The position numbers and the translations under genes are program-made. The notes under the pieces were generated by a model that did no database searches, had not been told where the DNA came from, and worked only from the letters and a program-made list of their open reading frames with translations. DNA of 64,000 bases from Chitinophaga costaii (GTDB taxonomy: Bacteria; Bacteroidota; Bacteroidia; Chitinophagales; Chitinophagaceae): positions 372,001-436,000 of the forward strand of contig NZ_FMAR01000001.1 in assembly GCF_900094705.1 (NCBI RefSeq), in the 5' to 3' direction. This document shows, piece after piece, positions 1-12,014 of this stretch. Position 1 is the stretch's first letter. Each line of letters starts with the position of its first letter.

Positions 1-136
1 AACCATCTCACCCTGAGGCAGGTACAAGGGCTGGCGTGGCCGGCGGCCCCCATCAATTGCAGCTTTTAACCTTGCAACAACGAAATTTTAGTTAATTTCG
101 CGGTGCAATTTATTCATCGTTAATATATTTTTTATC

Positions 137-2407
<2,271 letters not shown>

Positions 2408-2435
2408 CCGTTTTTAACATCACTGCATAAACTGG

Positions 2436-2465
2436 AAAGGCTGGCCGTTAGGGCCGGCCTTTTTT
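2436..2465 (+). terminator. Rho-independent terminator of acnA
   Basis: A stem of about 10 pairs (AAGGCTGGCC against GGCCGGCCTT, one G-U pair) closes a GTTAG loop and runs straight into a T tract. It lies just downstream of the aconitase stop. Confidence 0.9.
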
Positions 2466-2574
2466 GCAGGCATTAGGTATAGAAATAACCCGCAATGTTG
2501 TATCTTTCTGCAACAAAGAAACCCGGCTTATTACACGTTATGTTATTATGCTCACCCTCAATTATAAGACTACC

Positions 2575-3249
2575 ATGAAAAAATTAACGGTACTTGCCTT
2601 ACTGGCAGGAGCGCTCACCCTGGCTGCATTTAAAACTGCTAAAGTGAAAAAGATTGTATTCTTTGGCGATTCTATTACCCAGATGGGCGTGCAGCCCGGT
2701 GGCTATGTGGATCTCATTAAAAGTAACCTGTTAAAACAAGGCAACAAAAACTACGAGGTAGTAGGTGCTGGAATAGGCGGCAATAAAGTGTACGACCTGT
2801 ACCTGCGCATGGACGATGATGTGTTGGCCCAGCATCCCGACATTACCGTAATATGGGTAGGGGTAAACGATGTATGGCATAAATCGTCGTTTGGAACCGG
2901 CACCGACCCCGACAAATTTGTAAAGTTTTACACCGCTATTATTAAAAAATTACAGGAACACCACAGCAAGGTAATTGTAGTTACCCCGGCCACCATTGGG
3001 GAAAAGAAAAACGGCGAAAACAAACAGGACAGCGACCTGGATAAGTATAGCGAAAGCATTCGCCAGCTTGCTGCTGCCCAACAAATACCGGTAGTAGACC
3101 TGCGCAAGATCTTCACCGAATACGAAGCCACCCACAATACCAGCGATGTGGAAAAAGGCGTACTAACCGTAGACGGCGTACACCTGAACGCCACCGGCAA
3201 TCAACTGGTAGCGGAAAAGATGTGGGATGCTATTAAATCTATAGAATAA
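2575..3249 (+). CDS. Secreted SGNH/GDSL-family hydrolase
   Basis: A 224-residue esterase/lipase-type protein of the SGNH fold, probably exported. Block I is FFGDSITQMG with the nucleophilic serine, a GVND block supplies the Gly/Asn oxyanion residues, and the C-terminal DGVHLN supplies the catalytic Asp and His. The ORF is open from 2464, but the ATG at 2575 is preferred because it begins MKKLTVLALLAGALTLAAF, a normal signal peptide, directly before the first beta strand. The substrate is unknown; relatives act on acyl or acetyl esters of lipids, sugars or cell-wall glycans. It converges with the DUF4421 gene, leaving only 7 bases between stops, so the two 3' ends probably overlap as transcripts. 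Confidence 0.88.
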   Translation: MKKLTVLALLAGALTLAAFKTAKVKKIVFFGDSITQMGVQPGGYVDLIKSNLLKQGNKNYEVVGAGIGGNKVYDLYLRMDDDVLAQHPDITVIWVGVNDVWHKSSFGTGTDPDKFVKFYTAIIKKLQEHHSKVIVVTPATIGEKKNGENKQDSDLDKYSESIRQLAAAQQIPVVDLRKIFTEYEATHNTSDVEKGVLTVDGVHLNATGNQLVAEKMWDAIKSIE

Positions 3250-3256
3250 TATGGGG

Positions 3257-4309
3257 TTACTCTTTGTGAGAACGGCCGTTTAAACGCTTTACGTTGAATC
3301 TTCTGGCAAGGCTCACACGAAGATTGCCCGTACCATACCCTTCGTAGGCGTTGGTAGAGGATATACCATTGTGCGTATCAAAATTCTCCCAATGAAGGCC
3401 AGCGAAATAACGGGTAGAGTTGTACCCTACGCCTAGTCTTAGCATATTATTCCAGGCAAAGCCATAGCCATGTTCCCGGTTATTGTCTGCCATCATGCGG
3501 GTGCTGTTGGTATTAGCACCGGCACCCAGCGTGACTACACCCGTAATAAAGAAATGTTTGGCTATTACCACCGTGTAGCCGTAACCGGCACTCACCGTAA
3601 GTTGGAAGGTGTTAGCACGATCATATTGCAATCCGTTCATAAAATCATCCTTCGTATTGGCTGGTACAATAGCACTGTCGCCCCGCATATTCACATACAT
3701 TCCCGAAGCGCCTACCAGGAAGGATCCCGCACTCTTCTTCTGATAATCTACCTGAATAGTATTGGCCCGGTAAGAAAAACGTTCATCGTTGAAAACGTAG
3801 GTTACGTTTAAGCCGCCACTCGTACTTTTCAGGTCAGGACGCCGGGCGTGCAAACCATCCTCCTTATAATTATTCAGGGTACCTTCCGGATCGGTCAGAT
3901 AATAGCCCCGGTAAAATTGCAAGTAAGCATCCACTAACCACTTGCGTAGATACACGTGGGTTTGAAGGTCTAAATATTTGGGCTTACCATACTTTTCTTT
4001 ACTGCCATTGTTGATAAAAGGAAAGTTAAAACCCAGGTTTATTCCAATGGAACGGTAGTTTGCGCCAATACCAAAGTTGTAGGGGGTGTGCGATAAATAA
4101 GTAAGTCGCTTATGACTGTCTTTGTCAAACACACTGAAATAACCATATTTATGGGATTCAAACAGGCGAACGGTAAGCTGCCGGGAGAGGTCCTCCACAT
4201 ACGCGGTATCATTTACAGTGCTTAACCAGGATGATTTTTCCTGTGCTACAGCCAGGGAACTACAGGCACAAAGCATCCCCATCATACATAAAAGCTTGGT
4301 GGTGTACAT
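3257..4309 (-). CDS. DUF4421 family outer-membrane-type protein
   Basis: A 350-residue protein with an N-terminal signal peptide ending near SSLAVAQ. The segment following it (YVEDLSRQLTVRLFES, then the YNFGIGANYRSIGINLGFNF region) matches the look of DUF4421 proteins, a Bacteroidota family with alternating aromatic and glycine-rich strands suggestive of a beta-barrel. The C-terminus (LRVSLARRFNVKRLNG) has the strand-like character of outer-membrane proteins. No catalytic motif is seen and the biochemical role is unknown. It is divergent from nothing and is followed on the same strand by no gene; the metallophosphoesterase lies upstream with a 72-base gap. Family call is from memory of the sequence pattern. 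Confidence 0.75.
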   Translation of the reverse strand: MYTTKLLCMMGMLCACSSLAVAQEKSSWLSTVNDTAYVEDLSRQLTVRLFESHKYGYFSVFDKDSHKRLTYLSHTPYNFGIGANYRSIGINLGFNFPFINNGSKEKYGKPKYLDLQTHVYLRKWLVDAYLQFYRGYYLTDPEGTLNNYKEDGLHARRPDLKSTSGGLNVTYVFNDERFSYRANTIQVDYQKKSAGSFLVGASGMYVNMRGDSAIVPANTKDDFMNGLQYDRANTFQLTVSAGYGYTVVIAKHFFITGVVTLGAGANTNSTRMMADNNREHGYGFAWNNMLRLGVGYNSTRYFAGLHWENFDTHNGISSTNAYEGYGTGNLRVSLARRFNVKRLNGRSHKE

Positions 4310-4381
4310 GCATCTTCTTTACGAATTTTATACAATATGCATTCCAATAGCAGGGTCATGCCCCAGATTGGGGCTACCAGT

Positions 4382-4879
4382 CTATGTTTTGGGCAATTCA
4401 ATCACCTCCAGATCTTTAATAATGCCGTTGTCTAATATAAAACATAGTAGTGTTTTCACTTTATGCCATCCTTGCAAGCCACAGGCACCGGGATTTATGT
4501 GTAACAACCCCAATTTGGGGTCTGGCATCACCTTCAGAATGTGGGAATGACCACAGATAAATAATTTGGGCGGGTGCTGTTGCAGCACCGGGCGGATAGC
4601 CGGTGCATATTTCCCCGGGTACCCTCCGATGTGGGTCATTAATACCTCTACCCCTTCCAGGGTAAAGCGCAGCGTTTCCGGATAGCGGCTACGTAAATCC
4701 GCCCCATCTATATTCCCGAACACAGCGCGGAAAGGCTTGCCCATCGCCTCCAGGGCATCGGCGGTAGCCAGGTTGCCCAGATCGCCTGCATGCCAGATTT
4801 CGTCTACACCAACAAAATGTTTTTTTACCAGCGGGTGTAAATAGCTGTGCGTATCTGAAAGCAGGCCTATCTTTTTCAT
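4382..4879 (-). CDS. YfcE/MJ0936-type metallophosphoesterase
   Basis: A 165-residue single-domain calcineurin-like phosphoesterase. The metal-binding motifs are in order: GLLSDTHSYLHP (D-x-H), the WHAGDLGN block (GD), FGNID (GN-D), and ICGHSHI (GHSH), all expected for a binuclear metal centre. Members of this family are cytosolic phosphodiesterases that hydrolyse model phosphodiesters; the physiological substrate is generally not known. The start at 4879 is supported because the first strand begins immediately at MKKIGLLSD. A perfect -7 promoter element sits only a few bases upstream, which hints at a leaderless message. Divergent from purU. Confidence 0.9.
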   Translation of the reverse strand: MKKIGLLSDTHSYLHPLVKKHFVGVDEIWHAGDLGNLATADALEAMGKPFRAVFGNIDGADLRSRYPETLRFTLEGVEVLMTHIGGYPGKYAPAIRPVLQQHPPKLFICGHSHILKVMPDPKLGLLHINPGACGLQGWHKVKTLLCFILDNGIIKDLEVIELPKT

Positions 4880-4884
4880 GTGTG

Positions 4885-4892
4885 CAAAGGTA
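4885..4892 (-). promoter_or_regulatory. -7 element TACCTTTG, possibly leaderless promoter
   Basis: Read on the minus strand this is TACCTTTG, an exact match to the Bacteroidota -7 consensus TAnnTTTG, with only 5 bases between its last G and the ATG of the metallophosphoesterase. I see no good TTTG at the -33 spacing, so the promoter call is tentative. Confidence 0.5.
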
Positions 4893-4954
4893 AATGCCCT
4901 ACAACAATGAATGCTTTTTTATATTTTGTATGCTAAACTATTGGAAGTGCACCC

Positions 4955-5824
4955 ATGAAAACCGCTTATACATTTACCGGTCGCCTGCTGATCTGCTGTG
5001 CAGACAGGCCAGGCATTGTAGCCCGTGTATCGCAATTTTTATATGCCCTGGGCGCTAATATTCTCGACGCCAGCCAGCATAGCACCGATCCAAAAGAAGG
5101 GCTTTTTTTCATGCGCATGGTGTTTCAACTGGAGCATAGCGACACCAGCAGGGAGGCGTTTGAAGCCTCCTTTAGGGAAACCGTGGCCAACCCGCTGCAA
5201 ATGGATTGGCACATAGACTATCCCGATCACCGCAAACGCCTGGGTATCTTCGTATCGGCCTACGATCATTGCTTGCAGGAATTATTGTGGCGCTGGCGTA
5301 GCGGGGAGCTGGCGGTAGACATTCCATTGGTGATCTCTAATCATGAAAGCCTGCGGGGCATCACGGAGAGTTTTGGAATACCTTTTCATTACTTACCCGT
5401 TACCAAAGAAAATAAAACGGCCCAGGAAGCCCAGGCCCTCACGCTGCTTACTGCTGCAGGCATAGACTTCATTGTATTGGCGCGTTATATGCAGATATTA
5501 TCGCCCCTGATCGTAAGCAGTATGCCAGGCCGCATTATCAATATTCATCACTCTTTCCTGCCTGCCTTTGCCGGTGCAAGGCCTTACCAGCACGCCTATA
5601 CGCGGGGCGTAAAACTAATTGGCGCCACCGCGCACTACGTGACCAATGAACTGGATGAAGGCCCCATTATAGAGCAGGATGTGGCCCGTGTAAGTCACCG
5701 GCATGCTGTAGAAGACCTGGTATTACTGGGTAAAGACATAGAACGGCAGGTGCTTACCCGTGCAGTGAAAGCCCACATAGATGATCGTGTGATTGTACAT
5801 GGCAACAAGACCATTGTTTTCTAA
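4955..5824 (+). CDS. purU: Formyltetrahydrofolate deformylase
   Basis: PurU hydrolyses 10-formyl-THF to THF and formate, balancing one-carbon folate pools and feeding formate to purine synthesis. The 289-residue protein has the family architecture: an N-terminal ACT domain (about 8-90, with [15 protein letters not shown]) and a C-terminal formyltransferase-fold domain. The catalytic Asn-His pair is in INIHHS (N196, H198) and the Asp is in DELDEGPI (D234), as in GART and PurU. The gene stands alone on the plus strand, divergent from the metallophosphoesterase and convergent with the secreted protein at 5886. Confidence 0.96.
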   Translation: MKTAYTFTGRLLICCADRPGIVARVSQFLYALGANILDASQHSTDPKEGLFFMRMVFQLEHSDTSREAFEASFRETVANPLQMDWHIDYPDHRKRLGIFVSAYDHCLQELLWRWRSGELAVDIPLVISNHESLRGITESFGIPFHYLPVTKENKTAQEAQALTLLTAAGIDFIVLARYMQILSPLIVSSMPGRIINIHHSFLPAFAGARPYQHAYTRGVKLIGATAHYVTNELDEGPIIEQDVARVSHRHAVEDLVLLGKDIERQVLTRAVKAHIDDRVIVHGNKTIVF

Positions 5825-5825
5825 A

Positions 5826-5864
5826 ACATAAAAAAAGGCTGTTATCCTTTTTGAATAACAGCCT
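5826..5864 (-). terminator. Terminator at the end of the minus-strand hut-side unit
   Basis: AGGCTGTTAT (5836-5845) pairs perfectly over 10 bases with ATAACAGCCT (5855-5864). On the minus strand the stem is followed by a run of seven T, so it ends transcription coming from the gene at 5886-6494 and possibly the whole hut operon. The plus side has no T tract. Confidence 0.85.
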
Positions 5865-5885
5865 GCTCACGGATAGCCGTATATT

Positions 5886-6494
5886 TTAATTAATTGCCTT
5901 GTCGATTAAACGTCCTATGCCCCGGCCAGTGATGGCATATGCTTCCTGAATACGAACGCCGGTATCGTAATCATTGCCCATGAATGTGCGGCCTGGCGCA
6001 TTTTGCACGGTAATTCTAACTATTACTTTGGAAGGATTGGCCGTTTCTACGATGGTAGCTTCTCCATCGATCGATGCATTCTTACGCCATACACCAACAT
6101 TAAAACCTGGTTCCGTAGAGGAGGTGTGAAAGATGAGCGTGTACTTGGCGTCTTTTTGCGTTCCGCTTTGCAGACCGCTGGCTTTAGTGAGCAGCTCATT
6201 GAACTGTGGTTCAAAGCGGCCTACGCGATCGCCCACCCAACTTTTGGCCCAGGTGTCTCCACGGCCTGCTTCCTTTTTGTTATAATCGGCTGTTTTAGAC
6301 TGTACGTAATCTTCTTCTTTGGGGAATTTACCTACGCTCATATTATCGTAGGTGAACTGTGTGTTAATGGCTTTTTGCCCTTTCAGAATAGATAGGTCGC
6401 CTTCGGTTACTTTCAGCTTTTGCCCAAAGACCGTGCTGGCACAGGTAATGCAGGCAAGCATTACAAACGCTGTGAGTGTAGTGAATCTGTTCAT
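5886..6494 (-). CDS. Secreted protein of unknown function
   Basis: A 202-residue protein I do not recognise. It starts with a clear signal peptide (MNRFTTLTAFVMLACITCAS, cleavage near TVFGQ). The mature part is mixed alpha/beta with a glycine-rich end (AITGRGIGRLIDKAIN) and no cysteines or obvious catalytic motif. It begins 41 bases after hutG ends on the same strand and is followed by a good terminator, so it may be the last cistron of the hut transcript. Nothing in it suggests histidine metabolism, and a separate promoter is possible. Confidence 0.7.
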   Translation of the reverse strand: MNRFTTLTAFVMLACITCASTVFGQKLKVTEGDLSILKGQKAINTQFTYDNMSVGKFPKEEDYVQSKTADYNKKEAGRGDTWAKSWVGDRVGRFEPQFNELLTKASGLQSGTQKDAKYTLIFHTSSTEPGFNVGVWRKNASIDGEATIVETANPSKVIVRITVQNAPGRTFMGNDYDTGVRIQEAYAITGRGIGRLIDKAIN

Positions 6495-6535
6495 GTTTAT
6501 GGGGATTTTAGAGCCAGCAAATTAGCAAATTCTAG

Positions 6536-7525
6536 TTAGTATTCCACACTTAATAACGCAGCCACTATTTCAAAGACCAGGGCTGCAGCCAGGCGGGCCG
6601 TGCGTGCATCACTATCGTACACGGGGTTTAGCTCTGCGATATCGGTACTGATTACTTTTCCGCTATGTAATATTTCACGGTAACATTGCAGGGCCAGGCC
6701 GGTGGGCAGTATGCCGTTATAAGCCGGAGCGCTCACCCCCGGAGCGTGGGCGGCACAGAACACATCCAGGCAGGTGGTGAAATAAATGCGGTCGGTAAGC
6801 TGTATAAAATTACGTAGGGTGCTAAGCGTTAGTTCGGTATCTGAAAAATGAAAGGCATCAGCCGGTACATATTGTACCCCGTATTCGGCGGCGGTATGAA
6901 ACAGGGCCTTTGTATTGCCCATGGGTTGTATGCCCAGTGCCAGGTAATGAAAGGGGCGTTGTAGCACGTAGCTTTCCGTGGCCAGCTGCCAGAAGCCGGT
7001 ACCAGAGCTGGGGCCTGCGTCATCGGGCTTTCGGATATCGAAGTGGGCGTCAAAATTAATAATGCCCAGCGTTTGGCGGTTGGCCAAATACTGGTGAATA
7101 CCGGCAGCGTGGCCGTAGGTAATTTCATGACCACCGCCCAGCAGGAGGGGCTGAAAGCCGGCATGCAGCAACGCTGCCACGGTGAGGGCCAGGGCAGCCT
7201 GTGCGCCTTCCAGATCATTGTCTTCGCAGGTAATGTTGCCTACATCGAGCAGGCAATGCGCGTTGGAAAAATGTACGGGAAAATTAGCGCAGGCCGTGCG
7301 GATGGCCTGTGGCCCCTGGGCCGCCCCTACCCTGCCTTTGTTGCGGCGCACGCCTTCGTCGCAGGCAAATCCTAGCAGGGCAATGCCTAGCTGCCCGGCA
7401 GCGAGTTTGGGGAGAGACTGCTGCCGCAGGTCTATAGGCTGTATCACCTGGTGCCAGCGCAGGAAAGGTGCAGAGAAGCCGTCTGTGCGACCAGTCCAGG
7501 CAATGGGAGGATGATAATGTTTCAT
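6536..7525 (-). CDS. hutG: Formimidoylglutamase (last hut step)
   Basis: HutG hydrolyses N-formimino-L-glutamate to glutamate and formamide with a binuclear Mn centre. The 329-residue ureohydrolase-fold protein shows LGGGHEITYGH (H133) and INFDAHFDIR (D159, H161, D163). The third metal motif, normally SxDxD, reads TTCLDVFCAAHAPG: the second Asp (D254) is kept but the first position is Cys252. The APGVSAPAY signature that follows is typical of HutG. It is the fifth gene of the hut operon, 36 bases after hutI. Operon context makes the role firm; whether the Cys is a metal ligand or a lineage norm is not known to me. Confidence 0.93.
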   Translation of the reverse strand: MKHYHPPIAWTGRTDGFSAPFLRWHQVIQPIDLRQQSLPKLAAGQLGIALLGFACDEGVRRNKGRVGAAQGPQAIRTACANFPVHFSNAHCLLDVGNITCEDNDLEGAQAALALTVAALLHAGFQPLLLGGGHEITYGHAAGIHQYLANRQTLGIINFDAHFDIRKPDDAGPSSGTGFWQLATESYVLQRPFHYLALGIQPMGNTKALFHTAAEYGVQYVPADAFHFSDTELTLSTLRNFIQLTDRIYFTTCLDVFCAAHAPGVSAPAYNGILPTGLALQCYREILHSGKVISTDIAELNPVYDSDARTARLAAALVFEIVAALLSVEY

Positions 7526-7561
7526 GGCATTGTATTAAAAGAAAAAAGACCGGCCCTGCGC

Positions 7562-8788
7562 TTATACTACCTGCACGCCTTCCTTCCAGACCTTCACGGG
7601 TTTCATTTTGCCCTGGTAATATAGGATGTCGCGATAATCTGCGCACGGGTAGGCCTGCAAGTCGGCGAAGTGGCCGTACCGCAGTACGCCATGGTTTTCC
7701 AATCCAAGGGCTTGTGCCGCGCGGATGGTAAGCCCTGCAAATACCTCAGCCGAAGATAACTTTTCTGCGGCACTCATCACAGCTGCTTGTACCAGCAGGT
7801 CGCCCATAGGGGCAGAGCCGGGGTTCCAATCGCTCCCAATGGCCAGGATAGCACCTGCCTGCAGCAGGCGGCGTGCCGGGGCATAGGGCATGCCCAGGCC
7901 CAGGGATGCACCGGGCAATACCACCGCCACGGTGTCTGATTGTCCTAGGGCCTGGATAGCCGCATCGTTACTGGCTTCCAGGTGATCGGCGCTGCGGGCA
8001 TGCACGGCCACGGCCAGTTGCGCACTGCCGGCAGTAAACTGGTCGGCATGCAGGGTAAGCTCAAAACCCGCGATGGAAGCGGCTTGTAAGAAGGGCAAGG
8101 CTTCTGCTGCGGAGAAGGCCGTTTCTTCCACGAAAATATCTACGCGGTTACTTAATCCTTCCTGCTGTATTTGCGGCAGCAAACCGGTGTTTATCCATTG
8201 CAGGTAGGCGCTGGGCGTACCGGCAAAATCTTTGGGCAGTAAGTGGGCGGCCAGGCAGGTGCTGACCAGTGTGGCCGGTGTTTGTGCATTGGCCGTGCGG
8301 ATGGCCCGCAGCATTTTTAGTTCGCCTTCCGCCTGAAGCCCATAACCACTCTTTACTTCTATGGTAGTTACGCCTTCCTGCAAATGTCTTTGCGCACGGG
8401 CCACTACTTCCTGCACCAGTGTAGTTTCTGTTGCGGCGCGGGTTTGGGTAACCGTGTCCCATATGCCGCCGCCTGCCCTTGCTATGTCCAGGTAAGACTG
8501 TCCTTCAATGCGCATGGCATAATCGCGGCTACGATGGCCGGCAAAACAAATATGCGTGTGGCAATCAATAAACCCTGGCAGCAACACGCAGGGGGTATCG
8601 ATAAACTGTACCTCGCTATCCGGATGCAGGGCCTGCAGTTCCTGGAAAGGGCCTACATCTACCACCCTGCCCGCCGCCACCAGAATACCGCCATTTTCTA
8701 TAATGCGCAGGTGTTTACTTTGCAGCGGACCCCGTATAGGCATATCCGTGAGGGGTAATATTTGTGCAAATGGGCCAATGAGTAACAT
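7562..8788 (-). CDS. hutI: Imidazolonepropionase
   Basis: HutI opens the ring of 4-imidazolone-5-propionate to give N-formimino-glutamate, the third step of histidine breakdown. The 408-residue protein is an amidohydrolase-superfamily TIM barrel. The first metal motif is DCHTHICFAGHRSRDY, followed by the EVKSGYGLQAEGELKML block characteristic of imidazolonepropionases, and the late metal Asp lies in IGSDWNPGSAPM. Length matches the family. It lies 10 bases after hutU and 36 bases before hutG, all on the minus strand, indicating co-transcription. Confidence 0.97.
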   Translation of the reverse strand: MLLIGPFAQILPLTDMPIRGPLQSKHLRIIENGGILVAAGRVVDVGPFQELQALHPDSEVQFIDTPCVLLPGFIDCHTHICFAGHRSRDYAMRIEGQSYLDIARAGGGIWDTVTQTRAATETTLVQEVVARAQRHLQEGVTTIEVKSGYGLQAEGELKMLRAIRTANAQTPATLVSTCLAAHLLPKDFAGTPSAYLQWINTGLLPQIQQEGLSNRVDIFVEETAFSAAEALPFLQAASIAGFELTLHADQFTAGSAQLAVAVHARSADHLEASNDAAIQALGQSDTVAVVLPGASLGLGMPYAPARRLLQAGAILAIGSDWNPGSAPMGDLLVQAAVMSAAEKLSSAEVFAGLTIRAAQALGLENHGVLRYGHFADLQAYPCADYRDILYYQGKMKPVKVWKEGVQVV

Positions 8789-8798
8789 ACATTTTCAG

Positions 8799-10478
8799 TT
8801 AAAGGTTCAGGCCAAATTGTTTGCCTACTTCGGCAGCTTTTTCATAGCCCGCATCGGTATGGCGGAAAATGCCGAGGGCAGGATCGTTGTATAAAACCCG
8901 CTCCAGGCACTCCTTTGCACGGTCTGTACCATCGGCCAGCACCACCATGCCGGCATGCTGGGAGTAGCCCATTCCTACACCGCCCCCGTGGTGAAAGGAT
9001 ACCCAGGTGGCGCCACCACCGGTATTGGCCATCAGGTTTAGCAAAGTCCAGTCGGACACCGCGTCCGATCCGTCTTTCATCGCTTCCGTTTCCCGGTTGG
9101 GCGACGCCACCGACCCGCAGTCCAGGTGATCGCGGCCTATTACGATCGGCGCTTTCACCTTACCACTACGTACCAATTCATTAAATAGCAGTCCTGCCTT
9201 TTCCCGTTCGCCCATACCCAGCCAGCAAATGCGGGCAGGCAGCCCCTGAAAGGCTACTTTTTCCCGCGCCTTAGTGAGCCAGTTGGCCAGCGCGGTATTT
9301 TCGGGAAATAGTTCCATCAATGCACGGTCTGTGGTATAAATATCTTCCGGATCGCCGGAAAGTGCCACCCAGCGGAAAGGACCTTTGCCTTCGCAGAACA
9401 GGGAACGAATGTAGGCCGGCGTAAAGCCGGGAAAATTAAACGCCTGAGCTGCGCCGCCTTCGCGGGCAAACTCGCGCAAGTTATTGCCATAATCAAACGT
9501 CACCGCCCCTTTTTGTTGCAGGGCCAGCATATAATTCACATGCCGGGCCATGCTTTTAATAGATAACGCGCGATAGGCCGCTGCATCGCGCAGGCGTAGT
9601 GCGGCGGCTTCTTCCAGGCTAAGACCGTTAGGGATGTAACCATGCAGCGGATCATGCGCGGAGGTTTGGTCGGTAAGTATATCGGGTATAATATTATCTT
9701 CCAGCAAGCGCGCCAGCATATCACCCGCGTCGCTTACCAGGCCTACTGATAAAGCCTTACCACTGGCCTGTGCTTCCTGCACCCAGGCAATGGCTTCTGC
9801 ATAACTATGCGTCATCCGGTCGAGGTAGCGGGTATGCAGGCGCTTCAGCATCCTGTCCGCATCTACATCGGCTCCGAGGAATACTGCGCCGGCCATGGTG
9901 GCCGCCAGTGGCTGTGCGCCGCCCATACCGCCTATACCAGCGGTAACCAATAACTTTCCTTGCAGGCTGCCATTAAAATGCTGGCGGCCACACTCCATAA
10001 AGGTTTCATAAGTGCCTTGCAAAATGCCCTGGGTGCCGATGTAAATCCAACTGCCCGCCGTCATTTGCCCATACATCATCAATCCTTTGGCGCGCAGCTC
10101 ATTAAAATGCTCCCAGGTGGCCCACTTGGGTACCAGGTTACTGTTGGCCAGCATCACCCGGGGTGCCTGCGGGTGGGTACGTACTACGCCCACCGCCTTG
10201 CCCGACTGCACCAGCAGGGAATGCCATTCATCGAGCGTGAGCAATATTTCAATGATCTTTTGCAGGGCTTCCTGACTACGCGCAGCCTGGCCTATACCGC
10301 CATACACCACCAGTTCGTCCGGATTCTCGGCCACCTCTGCATCGAGGTTATTAAGCAGCATGCGCAGGGGGGCTTCTGTTTGCCAGGAAGCGGCGTGCAG
10401 TTGGGTGCCACGGGGCGCTTTATAATGCGGGTGTGCTGCATAGGTTTTAATAAATTCCAAACTGTTCATGGGAGGCAT
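8799..10478 (-). CDS. hutU: Urocanate hydratase
   Basis: HutU adds water to urocanate to give imidazolonepropionate, using tightly bound NAD+ as an electrophile. The 559-residue length and the conserved blocks [42 protein letters not shown] and [17 protein letters not shown] (with the active-site Cys) identify it. The start is uncertain: the ATG at 10478 gives MPPMNSLEF and a second ATG at 10469 is just as plausible. Either way the coding region overlaps the 3' end of hutH by 23-32 bases, which implies translational coupling. Confidence 0.97.
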   Translation of the reverse strand: MPPMNSLEFIKTYAAHPHYKAPRGTQLHAASWQTEAPLRMLLNNLDAEVAENPDELVVYGGIGQAARSQEALQKIIEILLTLDEWHSLLVQSGKAVGVVRTHPQAPRVMLANSNLVPKWATWEHFNELRAKGLMMYGQMTAGSWIYIGTQGILQGTYETFMECGRQHFNGSLQGKLLVTAGIGGMGGAQPLAATMAGAVFLGADVDADRMLKRLHTRYLDRMTHSYAEAIAWVQEAQASGKALSVGLVSDAGDMLARLLEDNIIPDILTDQTSAHDPLHGYIPNGLSLEEAAALRLRDAAAYRALSIKSMARHVNYMLALQQKGAVTFDYGNNLREFAREGGAAQAFNFPGFTPAYIRSLFCEGKGPFRWVALSGDPEDIYTTDRALMELFPENTALANWLTKAREKVAFQGLPARICWLGMGEREKAGLLFNELVRSGKVKAPIVIGRDHLDCGSVASPNRETEAMKDGSDAVSDWTLLNLMANTGGGATWVSFHHGGGVGMGYSQHAGMVVLADGTDRAKECLERVLYNDPALGIFRHTDAGYEKAAEVGKQFGLNL

Positions 10479-12012
10479 TGTTTAAAGTGAGTTGATGCAT
10501 GCGGGCGGCGTCATCGGCTATGCGGACTAAAGATTGATCGGCAATAATTTTTTGCAAGGCGGCAATATCGTATGCAAAGATGCGGTCCTTCTCTGCAAAA
10601 GGTACTTGTTGCCGCGTATAGGCATGCACGGCTTCCAGCACGGGGCCAGACACTAGTGGCCGTCGGAAATCCACGGCCTGCGCGGCATACAGCAGTTCTA
10701 TGGCAAGGATATATTCCAGGTTATCTATCACCTGATTTAGCTTACGCCCACTGATAGATCCCATGGACACATGATCTTCCTGCCCCAGGGAGGTGGGTAC
10801 ACTATCTGCGCTGGCGGGGAAACACAGCGTTTTGTTCTCCGTAACCAGGGCCGCAGTGGTGTACTGTGGAATCATAAAACCGGAGTTCAGCCCGGCCTCG
10901 CCAATGAGTAACTTCGGCAATCCAAAGCGGCCTTCAATCATCATATAACACCGTCTATCTGAAATATTGCCCAGCTCTGCGGCCGCAATGGTGGCGTAAT
11001 CCAAGGGAATGGCCAGCGGTTGTCCGTGGAAATTGCCGCCACTGATGGTATCAGTGGCGCTGAAAATGATGGGGTTGTCGGTCACTGCATTCAGCTCTAT
11101 GGTGGTTAGCTCTTTCAAATGCAGCCAGGCCGTGCGTGAGGCACCATGTACCTGCGGCATGCAGCGCAGCGAATAAGGGTCTTGCACCCGACCGCAATCT
11201 ACATGAGAGTACATAATCTGCGAGCCTGCCGTGAGCACGCTAAGGCGATGCGCTACATATTGATTGCCCGGGAAAGGCCGTATGGCGTGTAATCTAGGGT
11301 CAAAGGGTTTGGAAGTACCCATCAATCCTTCGAGCGACAAAGCACCGATAATGTCTGCCGCTTCCAATGCATTGTGCAGGCGTTGCACCGCTTTTACCGC
11401 AAAGGATAAAATAAACTGGGTACCATTGATCAATGCCAGCCCTTCCTTGGGCCCCAGTACAATGGGTGCCAGTCCTTCCTGCTGTAACACACTGGCAGCA
11501 GGTGTTTTCACGCCTTTGTACCATACCTCTCCCAGTCCGATCAGGGGCAGGAACAAATGGGATAATGGTGCCAGATCGCCAGAAGCGCCTACAGAACCTT
11601 TTTCCGGTACCAGGGGTATTACATCGTTATCGATATGCCAGAGAATACGTTCCACCGTGGCTAGGTTTACACCGGAATATCCTTGGGCCAGGGCATGCAC
11701 TTTTGTGATCATCATCAGCTTGGCCACCTCTCCAGGAATGGGCGCGCCCACCCCTACACTGTGGCTTTGAAGGATATTGTATTGCAGGGCGCGGGTATCT
11801 GCCCCGGATATTTTGGTATCGCACAGCGGGCCAAAGCCGGTATTAATGCCGTATACCGTGGTATGTTGGGCAACGATATCGTCTACATATTGTTTACTCT
11901 GGCGAATGCGTGCCATCGCTTCCGGTGCGAGCACACCCTGCACGCGGCCTGCGGCCATGTCCAGGGCCAGGCCCACGCTCAGGGGTTGCAGACCGTATTG
12001 GAAAGTTTGCAT
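10447..12012 (-). CDS. hutH: Histidine ammonia-lyase
   Basis: HutH deaminates L-histidine to urocanate. The 521-residue protein belongs to the MIO-containing ammonia-lyase family: the self-cyclising Ala-Ser-Gly triad is A143-S144-G145 within [14 protein letters not shown]. The YGINTGFG block near residue 54 carries the catalytic Tyr, and QEDHVSMGS lies in the C-terminal half. Related phenylalanine and tyrosine lyases share these motifs, but the complete hut operon around it fixes histidine as the substrate. It starts 2 bases after the MarR gene ends and overlaps hutU at its own 3' end. Confidence 0.97.
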   Translation of the reverse strand: MQTFQYGLQPLSVGLALDMAAGRVQGVLAPEAMARIRQSKQYVDDIVAQHTTVYGINTGFGPLCDTKISGADTRALQYNILQSHSVGVGAPIPGEVAKLMMITKVHALAQGYSGVNLATVERILWHIDNDVIPLVPEKGSVGASGDLAPLSHLFLPLIGLGEVWYKGVKTPAASVLQQEGLAPIVLGPKEGLALINGTQFILSFAVKAVQRLHNALEAADIIGALSLEGLMGTSKPFDPRLHAIRPFPGNQYVAHRLSVLTAGSQIMYSHVDCGRVQDPYSLRCMPQVHGASRTAWLHLKELTTIELNAVTDNPIIFSATDTISGGNFHGQPLAIPLDYATIAAAELGNISDRRCYMMIEGRFGLPKLLIGEAGLNSGFMIPQYTTAALVTENKTLCFPASADSVPTSLGQEDHVSMGSISGRKLNQVIDNLEYILAIELLYAAQAVDFRRPLVSGPVLEAVHAYTRQQVPFAEKDRIFAYDIAALQKIIADQSLVRIADDAARMHQLTLNNASHEQFGIY

Positions 12013-12014
12013 AA

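Noticed and set aside
10447..12012. Phenylalanine or tyrosine ammonia-lyase reading of hutH
   Set aside because: The intact hut operon (hutU, hutI, hutG) fixes histidine as the substrate.
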